A DNA stretch of 19,498 nucleotides, from positions 1 to 19,498 of the forward strand of contig JACKAV010000018.1 in NCBI GenBank assembly GCA_020634895.1. Reading direction: 5' to 3'. The position numbers were made by a program, and so were the translations under genes. The notes below the pieces were generated by a model, which made no database searches, was not told the DNA's origin, and saw only the letters and a program-made list of their open reading frames with translations. Positions within the stretch are counted from its first letter, which is position 1; each line of letters begins with the position of its first letter. Positions 5,652-12,263 of the stretch are shown piece after piece. This DNA is from Anaerolineales bacterium (lineage in GTDB: Bacteria; Chloroflexota; Anaerolineae; Anaerolineales; Villigracilaceae).

Positions 5652-7166
5652 ATGGACAAACAACATGATGTCATCATCGTTGGCGGAGGGATCGCCGGGC
5701 TGACAGCCGCCATCCACCTCGCCGAGCGCGGACTGAAACCACTCATCCTCGAAGCGGACGACCACATCGGCGGTCGTCTCGCGGGCTTGCCTGAAACGGA
5801 TGTGAAAGGTAAAAAATTCCCTGCGGAGCATGGCGTGCATGGCATCTGGTCGTCGTACCGCAACCTCAAGTCCATGCTCAGGCGGCATAGCATCATCGAT
5901 CAACTCCAAGCCGCCACCGACGAGCAGTGGATCTACCGCGTCGGCGACTCCATTCGGCGCGCGAACATCGGCAAAGCCATTCGCAGCAGCGTGATTCCCG
6001 CGCCGTTCCATTACATTCAACTTTTCCTCTCGCCGCGCTTTTGGGGCATGCTCACCCTGCGCGACCTGTTTTCCGTCTTCAATGTTTGGGCAGTGATCTC
6101 CATGTCAATGGGTATTGACCCGTTCATGGAGAATCAGCCGATGGAGGGTCACACTTTCGGCGGCGCGCTCAAGAAGTGGGGACCCGCCTTTCGCTCGCTG
6201 TTTTTTGGTCTCACCCGCAACGGGCTTTCCACTGACCCCGATCAGGTTCCGCTGGCAGGCTTCCTCGCCTTCCTGCGTTTTTATACCGTCATGCGGCGTG
6301 ACGCGTGGGCGTTCGAGTATCTTCCCAACGGCGGCGGCGAGGTCTGCGAAAAACTATCAGCGAAGATTCAAAGTTTGGGCGGATGCATCCAGTTCAGGTC
6401 ACGTGTGAAGCGGGTGGAAAAGGATGAGGCGTGGACTGTCCATTGGGAGCAGGATGGAGTCAGCGGCGTGGATTCGGCTCCCTTCCTCATCCTCGCTTCA
6501 GACTCACCCGGAGCTGAATCTATTATCAGGAACAGTTTCCCTGCCGACAGTTTTTTCTTCCCGCATGGGCTGGGTCACGCGGTCATCCGTTTGTGGTTCG
6601 GCAAGTCGCCGCGCCGCGGACCGGAGGCGGGCATGTTCAGCGGAGATTTTGTGATGCACAATTTTTTCTGGCTGCATCGCATTTATGAATCATATAAGAC
6701 GTGGCATGCCGAGACGGGCGGTGCGTGTTTGGAAGTGCATGTGTATGGACCGCCCAATGTGCTGGCACAGCCCGATGCGCTGCTGCTGGCGAACGTCATC
6801 ACAGATGTGACGCGCGCTTTCCCCGAGTTGAAGGGACATCTCATCACGCCGTATTTGCAGCGCAATGCGAACACGCATACCCTGCCTGCTCTTGGCGCGC
6901 GCGGGACTCATTTGGGAATCGAAACGCCGTGGGAGAATTTGTTCTGCGCAGGCGATTGGGTCCGCCACGAAACGCCCGCCTTCTTTTTGGAACGCGCCTG
7001 TGTAACGGGACTTGAAGCCGCGAACCGCGTGTTATCCGCACAGGGTTTGGAGGAGTTTGCCGTTGAAAGTTATCCGCCGCCCGAGCCGATGGCTGCATGG
7101 ATCGAGAATTTGATGATGAAGGGGAGAAGTAGGCGAAGGGGAAAGAGGATGGGGAGAAGTGAGTAG
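5652..7166 (+). CDS. FAD-dependent desaturase/amine-oxidase family protein
   Basis: 504 aa. The N-terminus is a textbook FAD-binding Rossmann start: strand HDVIIVGGGIAGLTAA (GxGxxG at 11-16), E34 at the end of the second strand (LILEADD), and the GGR motif at 40-42. The C-terminal FAD-closing block reads ENLFCAGDW (about residues 425-435), then a helix of type LERACVTGLEAANRVL. This architecture belongs to the phytoene-desaturase/amine-oxidase/squalene-related group, which oxidises isoprenoid or amine substrates. The EHGVHGIW segment after the GGR motif recalls carotene-desaturase-like and isorenieratene-type members. The substrate cannot be set, and no other carotenoid or hopanoid genes are nearby. 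The last 16 residues are a basic tail (GRSRRRGKRMGRS) encoded by repetitive G-rich DNA and are probably an add-on. It is likely monocistronic and leaderless. Confidence 0.85.
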   Translation: MDKQHDVIIVGGGIAGLTAAIHLAERGLKPLILEADDHIGGRLAGLPETDVKGKKFPAEHGVHGIWSSYRNLKSMLRRHSIIDQLQAATDEQWIYRVGDSIRRANIGKAIRSSVIPAPFHYIQLFLSPRFWGMLTLRDLFSVFNVWAVISMSMGIDPFMENQPMEGHTFGGALKKWGPAFRSLFFGLTRNGLSTDPDQVPLAGFLAFLRFYTVMRRDAWAFEYLPNGGGEVCEKLSAKIQSLGGCIQFRSRVKRVEKDEAWTVHWEQDGVSGVDSAPFLILASDSPGAESIIRNSFPADSFFFPHGLGHAVIRLWFGKSPRRGPEAGMFSGDFVMHNFFWLHRIYESYKTWHAETGGACLEVHVYGPPNVLAQPDALLLANVITDVTRAFPELKGHLITPYLQRNANTHTLPALGARGTHLGIETPWENLFCAGDWVRHETPAFFLERACVTGLEAANRVLSAQGLEEFAVESYPPPEPMAAWIENLMMKGRSRRRGKRMGRSE

Positions 7167-7196
7167 GGAACAGGGATTAGTGACTAGTGACTAGGA
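7121..7196 (+). repeat. Degenerate direct repeats at the 3' end of the FAD gene
   Basis: GGGGAGAAGT occurs at 7121-7130 and 7151-7160, and TAGTGAC is repeated in tandem at 7178-7191 after a related GGGATTAG. The gene's stop codon lies inside this stretch. It looks like low-complexity spacer DNA that has run into the coding end. Confidence 0.5.
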
Positions 7197-7201
7197 TGGG
7201 C

Positions 7202-7279
7202 TCACTTGCGGAAGTGGTCGTAGATGGCAATTGCAATGATGATGCCAATTATTGCTATAACTGCTATGATAAAAATCAT
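7202..7279 (-). CDS. 25-residue single-helix membrane peptide
   Basis: A short ORF, ATG at 7279 to TGA at 7202. It reads MIFIIAVIAIIGIIIAIAIY followed by a charged tail of DHFRK. About 19 residues are an uninterrupted hydrophobic helix, enough to span a membrane once, with positive charges at the C-terminus. The ATG is only 12 nt after the stop codon of the nuclease-like gene on the same strand, and AAAGAA upstream is a weak ribosome site, so it could be translationally coupled. The layout (one helix plus a basic end) is shared by type I toxin peptides and by small regulatory membrane peptides; which, if either, is unknown. A purely random ORF of this length is possible, though its hydrophobic bias is strong. 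Confidence 0.45.
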   Translation of the reverse strand: MIFIIAVIAIIGIIIAIAIYDHFRK

Positions 7280-7291
7280 AAGTTGTTTTCT

Positions 7292-8215
7292 TTATAGTGT
7301 TTGTCTGTAAGATTGTTCGACTAAATACATAACATCATCAAGCTCAGATAAGTTAGATAGTTTTGTTTCCGTGTGACCTGTTCCATGGTGCCCAACTTTC
7401 GACACGTCCCTGCATAATTTGTTGGGGTCGTCAATATCACCATAGGGTATGTCGAGCCAGATTTTCATGCTATTTGCTAGAAATGCAACTTCGCAAAAGT
7501 TTTTACCGTGTTTATAGCTGATATAGATTTTGCTCGCTTTTTCCAAAATATCCCCATCTGCATTTAATACGAAAATCCTCTCTCGAAAAGTTTCGAATAG
7601 AATTCGAAATTCATTTGATTTATCACGCAGATGATCTTCCGTTGTATATATTATCTCTGGCTCATCTTGCCCGCTGTCTGTTTCGATAACATCCTCTGAC
7701 TTACTCTTCTTGGAAGCTGCCTGACTGGAATTTGCGAATATGGATTCCAAGAACAAAAAGCCATCTCCGTATTTTCGATATGTCCACAATTGGATGTTTG
7801 CACCAATGCGATTCACTGCATATTTGTCATATTCAGAGAAACTTTCTGCAACTAAAATCAATCTTGGGCTTGCCCAATCGATTTCAACGTCTTTTCCTAA
7901 TGCTTCTTGTGCGGCGATGGTGAAATCACCTTTGTGATCTACAAGCCAATCCAAGTAAAACAAACCCTGATTGATGACATTTTCTTTGCTTGTCTTTTTG
8001 TATTCAATAATAACGGGAGTGCCGTCTTCGTCCAATCCAAGAGTGTCAATTCGACCTCGTTGCCTGTCTCCAGTTGTAAATTCACTTGCGATAAAACGGG
8101 CGCCGAGCAGCGACTCAAGATTTTCCTCAAACAATCTTTGCAGTTCGCGTTCGGTCTTGAAACTGGCTGGTTTTATTTGTTGAACAGAATTTTGTTTGAT
8201 TTGATATAGCGGCAT
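7292..8215 (-). CDS. NucS-like PD-(D/E)XK plus DUF5655 protein
   Basis: 307 aa from the ATG at 8215, preceded by AAGGA and a TATAAT box. The frame runs on upstream to 8284, but that part encodes the kbl terminator and is rejected. Residues 1-160 resemble the NucS/DUF91-type restriction-endonuclease fold: helix TERELQRLFEENLESLLG, then RIDTLGLDEDGTPVIIEYKK with D57, E71 and K73 as the D...ExK catalytic set, and QLWTYRKYGDGF. A poly-Ser/Lys linker follows at about 162-180. Residues 195-305 match DUF5655 (KIYISYKHGKNFCEVAFLA; LDIPYGDIDDP; GHHGTGHTE). Such fusions are often annotated as predicted transport proteins but look like nucleases. The gene is visibly richer in A+T than its neighbours, which fits acquisition by transfer. 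The likely role is DNA cleavage or defence; the target is unknown. A 25-aa membrane peptide follows. Confidence 0.75.
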   Translation of the reverse strand: MPLYQIKQNSVQQIKPASFKTERELQRLFEENLESLLGARFIASEFTTGDRQRGRIDTLGLDEDGTPVIIEYKKTSKENVINQGLFYLDWLVDHKGDFTIAAQEALGKDVEIDWASPRLILVAESFSEYDKYAVNRIGANIQLWTYRKYGDGFLFLESIFANSSQAASKKSKSEDVIETDSGQDEPEIIYTTEDHLRDKSNEFRILFETFRERIFVLNADGDILEKASKIYISYKHGKNFCEVAFLANSMKIWLDIPYGDIDDPNKLCRDVSKVGHHGTGHTETKLSNLSELDDVMYLVEQSYRQTL

Positions 8216-8236
8216 ATGTCCGTCCTTGTTGACACG

Positions 8237-8242
8237 ATTATA
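8237..8242 (-). promoter_or_regulatory. -10 box of the NucS/DUF5655 gene
   Basis: TATAAT on the minus strand at 8242-8237, 21 nt before the ATG at 8215, with AAGGA between. It supports the 8215 start. No good -35 is present because the upstream DNA is the kbl terminator stem. Confidence 0.5.
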
Positions 8243-8250
8243 CTCTCTAC

Positions 8251-8279
8251 AAAAAAGACGGCGCCCCACCTGCGCCGTC
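8251..8279 (-). terminator. Intrinsic terminator of kbl
   Basis: On the minus strand, perfect 8-bp stem GACGGCGC/GCGCCGTC (8279-8272 with 8264-8257), 7-nt loop, followed by TTTTTT. It lies 40 bp past the kbl stop codon, next to short ATTCACTATTCAACTATTCACC repeats (8282-8303). Confidence 0.88.
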
Positions 8280-8318
8280 ACCATTCACTATTCAACTATT
8301 CACCAAACTACTACCCAA

Positions 8319-9497
8319 CTAAATCACACCCAATTTCTTCCCCACACTCTTGAACGCCTCCAAACCTTTATCGAGGTCATCTTTTGAGTGCGCGGCGGTG
8401 TTCATTACGCGGATTCTCGCCTTGCCCTGCGGTACGGTGGGGTAGCCAATCGACATCGCGAACACGCCTGCTTCGAACAGCTCGCGGCTGAATTGCTGTG
8501 CCAGCGGCGCTTCACCGAGCATGACTGGAGTGATCGGCGTTTGGCTCGAGCCAGTGTCGAAGCCGAGATTCTTCATTTCCGTTTGGAAGTATTTGCCGTT
8601 AGCCCAAAGTTTATCGACAAGCTGAGTCGAATCTTCGAGCAGGTCAACTGCCGCCAGACAAGCCGCCGCATCTGGAACCGTCACAGCCGACGAGAACAGG
8701 AACGGGCGTCCGCGCTGACGCAGCCACTCGACGATGACCGCTTTACCCGCGACCATTCCGCCCACCACGCCGAACGCCTTCGACATCGTGCCGACTTCCA
8801 CGTCCACTTTGCCGTGCAGGTTGAAATGATCGACGATGCCGCGTCCACCCTTGCCGAGCACACCTTCGCCGTGCGCATCGTCCACCATCAGCAGGATGTC
8901 ATATTTCTTTGCCACTTCATAAATATCAGCCAGAGGCGCAATATCGCCGTCCATGCTGAAGACACCGTCCGTGACGATCAATGCGCGGCGATAATCCTTC
9001 AAGTTCGCCTGTATCTGCTCATCGAGCGACTTCACATCGTTATGTTCGTAGGCGATGATCTTCGCGCCGGAGAGACGGCACCCGTCAATGATGGAGGCGT
9101 GATTCAAACGGTCAGAGAAGATGACATCCTCCTTGCCGACCAACGCCGGGATGGTGGCGAGGTTTGCGGTGAATCCGCTTTGGAAGGTGATCGCCGCTTC
9201 CACGCCTTTGAATGTTGCCAGCCGTTTCTCAAGTTCGATATGCAGGTCCATCGTCCCTGCAATGGAGCGGACTGCGCCGGGTCCCACGCCCATGTCATCT
9301 GCTGCCTTCTTCGCGGCAGACACCAGCGCGGGATGATTTGCCAATCCCAAATAATTGTTCGAGCAGAAATTCAACACCTGCTTTCCATCCACCTTCAGCC
9401 ATGCGCCCTGCGGCGACCCGATCGTGCGGATGTTGTTATACAGTCCCTGCGACTTCAGGGAGTCGATCTCTTGCTGGATCCAATCGATTTTGGACAT
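8319..9497 (-). CDS. kbl: Glycine C-acetyltransferase (2-amino-3-ketobutyrate CoA ligase)
   Basis: 392 aa, the usual size of Kbl (about 398). The start is set at 9497 (MSKIDWIQQE) by a strong AAGGAG 7 nt upstream; a longer frame to 9548 would run into the promoter. It is a PLP enzyme of the alpha-oxoamine synthase family, forming or cleaving 2-amino-3-oxobutyrate with CoA to give glycine and acetyl-CoA, the second step of threonine breakdown. Visible are substrate-site FCSNNYLGLANHP (44-56), H133 in LNHASIIDG, DDAHGEG (206-212) with PLP-contacting Asp and His, and SKAFG with Schiff-base K240. The C-terminal RIRVMNTAAHSKDDL fits Kbl better than BioF. Threonine dehydrogenase (tdh), often its partner, is not adjacent in this window. 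A dedicated promoter and terminator show it to be a single-gene unit. Confidence 0.93.
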   Translation of the reverse strand: MSKIDWIQQEIDSLKSQGLYNNIRTIGSPQGAWLKVDGKQVLNFCSNNYLGLANHPALVSAAKKAADDMGVGPGAVRSIAGTMDLHIELEKRLATFKGVEAAITFQSGFTANLATIPALVGKEDVIFSDRLNHASIIDGCRLSGAKIIAYEHNDVKSLDEQIQANLKDYRRALIVTDGVFSMDGDIAPLADIYEVAKKYDILLMVDDAHGEGVLGKGGRGIVDHFNLHGKVDVEVGTMSKAFGVVGGMVAGKAVIVEWLRQRGRPFLFSSAVTVPDAAACLAAVDLLEDSTQLVDKLWANGKYFQTEMKNLGFDTGSSQTPITPVMLGEAPLAQQFSRELFEAGVFAMSIGYPTVPQGKARIRVMNTAAHSKDDLDKGLEAFKSVGKKLGVI

Positions 9498-9516
9498 GTT
9501 TATCTCCTTGCTTTTC

Positions 9517-9522
9517 ATTATA
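9517..9522 (-). promoter_or_regulatory. -10 box of kbl
   Basis: TATAAT on the minus strand, 19 nt before the kbl ATG, with AAGGAG between. It gives a very short leader. No good -35 is visible; the preceding DNA is the terminator at 9533-9569. Confidence 0.5.
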
Positions 9523-9532
9523 GCGACTAAAC

Positions 9533-9569
9533 AAAAAATGGATATCACATTTTCATTGTGACATCCATT
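9533..9569 (-). terminator. Intrinsic terminator of the glycosyltransferase operon
   Basis: On the minus strand AATGGATGTCACA pairs with TGTGATATCCATT (9569-9557 with 9549-9537): 12 of 13 positions pair, 7-nt loop, followed by a T-run. It lies about 70 bp beyond the GT2 stop and just before the kbl promoter. The near-palindrome could also double as an operator for kbl. Confidence 0.75.
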
Positions 9570-9640
9570 TCACTCTTTTACTTCCATCGGCAGTTCGATG
9601 CGGAAATTTTTATCATGATTTATCGTAATGCCGATTGCTA

Positions 9641-10399
9641 TTATTGCCGTGCCTGAGGCTCAAAACTTTTGAAGCGGAATAATCCATTGTGATGCAGCCA
9701 GTACTTGAACAATACTCTCAGGATGCCCAATCCGTAAATAATGCTTCGCTTTAAACTGATGGATGACGCTTCCGGGAAGTAACGCGTCACGATCGGGACC
9801 TCTCGAAAAGTCAGCTTATTTGACATTCCCTGCGCAATGATCTCGGTGTCGAAAATAAAATCGTCGCTGTTTTCCATGAACCGCACTGTTTCCAGGTATT
9901 TGCGGGAATATGCGCGGAACCCGGAGTGGATCTCGGTCAGGTAGCGGCGAAAAATAATATTCGCAGCGGCGGTCAACAATACATTTGCGTTATATTTCCA
10001 CCACGGCATCCCGCCTTCGAGTGGTCGTCCCCCCAGCATGCGTGAGCCGAAGACGGCATCCGCTTCTCCTTCAAGGATCGGTTGTACCATGTGAGGGATC
10101 ACATTGGCATCATATTGATGATCCGGGTGCAGCATTACCATCATGTCTGCGCCGGCGGCGAGTGCCTCGCTATAGCATGTCTTTTGATTGCCGCCATACC
10201 CGCGATTGGTTGTGTGAACAAAAACGGTCAACCCGGCTTCGCGTGCCAGCTCGGCGGTATTATCCTTTGAGGCATCGTCCACCAAGATGATGTTCCTGCG
10301 AAATTCCTGCGGTATCTCATCGAGTGTCCGGTGCAGGGTTTTCGCTGCATTGTAGGCAGGTAAGACGATGAAGATATTCGATGGTTTTTGGTCACTCAT
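9641..10399 (-). CDS. Family 2 glycosyltransferase (polyprenyl-phosphate sugar synthase type)
   Basis: 252 aa. GT-A fold with VLPAYNAAKTL (nucleotide-sugar site), VDDASKDNT (40-48) and the metal/sugar motif HPDHQYD (91-97), preceded by NRGYGGNQKTCYSEAL. EIHSGFRAYSRKYL (about 155-168) is the acceptor-side block. It belongs with the dolichol/undecaprenyl-phosphate glycosyltransferases (DPM1-like), which load a sugar from GDP- or UDP-sugar onto a polyprenyl phosphate. No C-terminal membrane helices are present, as in single-domain DPM1-like enzymes. Its ATG overlaps the end of the methyltransferase gene by 8 nt (ATGAGTGA), so translation is coupled. It is the last gene of the operon. Confidence 0.85.
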   Translation of the reverse strand: MSDQKPSNIFIVLPAYNAAKTLHRTLDEIPQEFRRNIILVDDASKDNTAELAREAGLTVFVHTTNRGYGGNQKTCYSEALAAGADMMVMLHPDHQYDANVIPHMVQPILEGEADAVFGSRMLGGRPLEGGMPWWKYNANVLLTAAANIIFRRYLTEIHSGFRAYSRKYLETVRFMENSDDFIFDTEIIAQGMSNKLTFREVPIVTRYFPEASSISLKRSIIYGLGILRVLFKYWLHHNGLFRFKSFEPQARQ

Positions 10400-11072
10400 G
10401 CTTTATCGCCTCCACTATAAATTGATATCCGAAAAGAGTGGGAAATATGGATGTAAGACCCGCAAGAACTGCATGGAAAAACCTGCCCAGCGTGGACGTA
10501 AAAAAGGAGGATACCAGCTCCAACGGAATGGGCGTTGCCTGAATGGAGATGATCTCAAGCCCTGATTTTTTTACAAGTGATGTTATTGTTTTTTTTGTAA
10601 AAAAACGCAAATGAGTTTGATCCAAAATCCCGCGCTCCGTGTAGTCAAACCGTCCCATAAAGAGATTGAGGCGTGCCCATATGTTGGCGACGTTTGGAAC
10701 CGAGATGAAAAATTTACAACCTGCGGGCTGAAGTTCCACCAACTTTTTCAAAGCGGCATCCGGCGCGGACATATGTTCGAGAACATCACCCATAACGATG
10801 GCGTTATAGCCGCTCAAAGCTTCCAGCGGCGCGTCATCGAATGGACACGCCCACAACTTCTCGTAATAGGGCGAGGCGGCGTCAGCCCAATCCGCTACTG
10901 CTTCGATGCCGAAAAAGCGCAGGGATGTATTCCTGTTTCGTCGCGCCAGCATTCCGGACGCAGTCCCAACATCCAGCACTTTGCTTGATGCAGGGAGCGC
11001 CTCGATCATGGAAAGAATGCGCGAGTGACTGGACCAGGGGCTTTGTTTATCTTGATAGATGGTAGTTGACAT
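10392..11072 (-). CDS. Class I SAM-dependent methyltransferase
   Basis: 226 aa. Motif I KVLDVGTASGMLAR (31-44) binds SAM; FFGIEA is the acidic motif II; GDVLEHM (95-101) is motif IV. After the Rossmann core comes HLRFFTKKTITSLVKKSGLEI, typical of Methyltransf_11/23-type lipid or sugar methylases. The C-terminal 40 residues (LVSSFFTSTLGRFFHAVLAG) are hydrophobic and amphipathic and may touch the membrane. It abuts the upstream glycosyltransferase (stop TAA directly followed by ATG) and overlaps the downstream GT2, so it is part of one tight operon. Substrate is unknown; a glycolipid or polyprenyl-linked sugar is the contextual guess. Confidence 0.85.
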   Translation of the reverse strand: MSTTIYQDKQSPWSSHSRILSMIEALPASSKVLDVGTASGMLARRNRNTSLRFFGIEAVADWADAASPYYEKLWACPFDDAPLEALSGYNAIVMGDVLEHMSAPDAALKKLVELQPAGCKFFISVPNVANIWARLNLFMGRFDYTERGILDQTHLRFFTKKTITSLVKKSGLEIISIQATPIPLELVSSFFTSTLGRFFHAVLAGLTSIFPTLFGYQFIVEAIKHE

Positions 11073-12236
11073 TTATACGGCAGCCAGGTTTACTTTATGT
11101 TCAAGATAGAGCATCATTAACAGCAGCACCAATGCCGGGATGATCTGGTATGCCTGTGTTCCACTATAACCGTTAAATACCAGATAGACGATAATTGTAA
11201 GCGGTTGCAAGACCAGGAAAAGCAGAATCTGCCAAACGGCTCGTGCCTTTCCTTTTAATTTCAATGCCAGAGACAGGCTGTACCCGAATGGCAGGAGCAG
11301 AAGCACAAGGTTATATATCCAACTGTATGGAAGGATAATCAAGTTAATTATAACAGCGGCAGAGAACAGAAATATTGGATGATTGGTGGAATGTTCCTGT
11401 CCGCGTAAAAATGGGAGCCAATTCCAACCCAACCAGAGCAGCAGCGCAATGGAAACGACAAGCGGTATCACCCAGGAGAAGCCAAAATTAAGCAGCAGCC
11501 CCCATATACTGCTTGAACGGACAATATAGTTGACAAGGTGGTCTTCAATCCCTCCGCCAATGATCTGTTTCGGGCTGGAAGCAAAAGGCGCGGATATTGC
11601 AACAAGCACAAATAGGACGGAACCGAAACCAAGCAGAATTTGATAGCGGCGGTTCAGTAAAGCCCATAACAGGAGAAAGCCCGCCAACAGGGGCATGACC
11701 TGCGGCTTGATGAAAGTAAGCCCCAGCATAATACCCAGCCATGTCCATCTCTTTCTCAAAAAGAAATGGATGATCAAAGCCAGGATCAATAACGACAAAA
11801 TGGTTATTTGCCCAAGCCCCAGGCTCGATAATACCGGCAGGAATGTGCCTGCAAGTGAAACGGTCATAACGAATAGTACAGGGTTAACCTCCCAATCGAA
11901 GTTCGAAATAAGCAAAGCGAAACTTAATGCAAGCATCAACAAATTGCACAAAAGCCAGATATTCATGGCTGCCTGCTTCTCCAAAAAGGAAAACGGCAGC
12001 ATGACGATTACCGTCCATAAGGGATATGGATACCCGGGGTTTACAGACCCTGTGCTCAGCAGTTCCTGCCCCGGTCTCCATGCAACTGACAATAGATCGT
12101 TCGAGTAAATATGAGGCGGCTTGATGAAAATCAAAATGAACATCACCAGCAATGGCAGGGCGGCGATGAAAAGTATGAAGATATTTGTTTTGCGTAGTGG
12201 CTGAAAAAGGGAACGAAATAAAGATCGTGTTGTCAT
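11073..12236 (-). CDS. GT87-like (DUF2029) polytopic glycosyltransferase
   Basis: 387 aa with about ten membrane helices. The first is at about 18-38, followed by an external loop with YSNDLLSVAW where D47 is the likely GT-C catalytic Asp. Later elements typical of GT87 are LGLGQITILSLLILAL and the FIKPQVMPLLAGFLLLWALL pair. GT87 members such as mycobacterial PimE take a sugar from a polyprenyl-phosphate donor and add it to a glycan or lipid outside the membrane. A downstream GT2 of polyprenyl-phosphate type makes a natural donor supplier. GAGGAATT precedes the ATG. The GC content looks lower than in the flanking genes, as is common for polytopic proteins. Confidence 0.75.
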   Translation of the reverse strand: MTTRSLFRSLFQPLRKTNIFILFIAALPLLVMFILIFIKPPHIYSNDLLSVAWRPGQELLSTGSVNPGYPYPLWTVIVMLPFSFLEKQAAMNIWLLCNLLMLALSFALLISNFDWEVNPVLFVMTVSLAGTFLPVLSSLGLGQITILSLLILALIIHFFLRKRWTWLGIMLGLTFIKPQVMPLLAGFLLLWALLNRRYQILLGFGSVLFVLVAISAPFASSPKQIIGGGIEDHLVNYIVRSSSIWGLLLNFGFSWVIPLVVSIALLLWLGWNWLPFLRGQEHSTNHPIFLFSAAVIINLIILPYSWIYNLVLLLLPFGYSLSLALKLKGKARAVWQILLFLVLQPLTIIVYLVFNGYSGTQAYQIIPALVLLLMMLYLEHKVNLAAV

Positions 12237-12263
12237 TGAATTCCTCGCTGGCGTTACAGGTTC

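Noticed and set aside
5652..7166. Naming the FAD enzyme as crtI, hpnE or crtU
   Set aside because: The fold is clear but no substrate-specific motif or neighbouring carotenoid or hopanoid gene supports one of these names.
8216..8284. An N-terminal extension of the NucS/DUF5655 protein
   Set aside because: It would translate the kbl terminator stem and the -10 box; the ATG at 8215 has AAGGA at the right spacing.
8388..9530. A 380-codon open frame on the plus strand opposite kbl
   Set aside because: It is the antisense shadow of kbl. The kbl frame has full family motifs, a ribosome site, promoter and terminator; the opposite frame has a low-complexity His/Arg-rich composition and no recognisable motif.
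9498..9548. A 17-residue N-terminal extension of Kbl
   Set aside because: It would run through the TATAAT box and into the terminator stem, while ATG 9497 has a strong AAGGAG.
9500..9640. Glycine riboswitch before kbl
   Set aside because: The leader after the -10 box is only about 12 nt and the upstream palindrome ends in a T-run as a terminator for the preceding operon; there is no space for a glycine aptamer.
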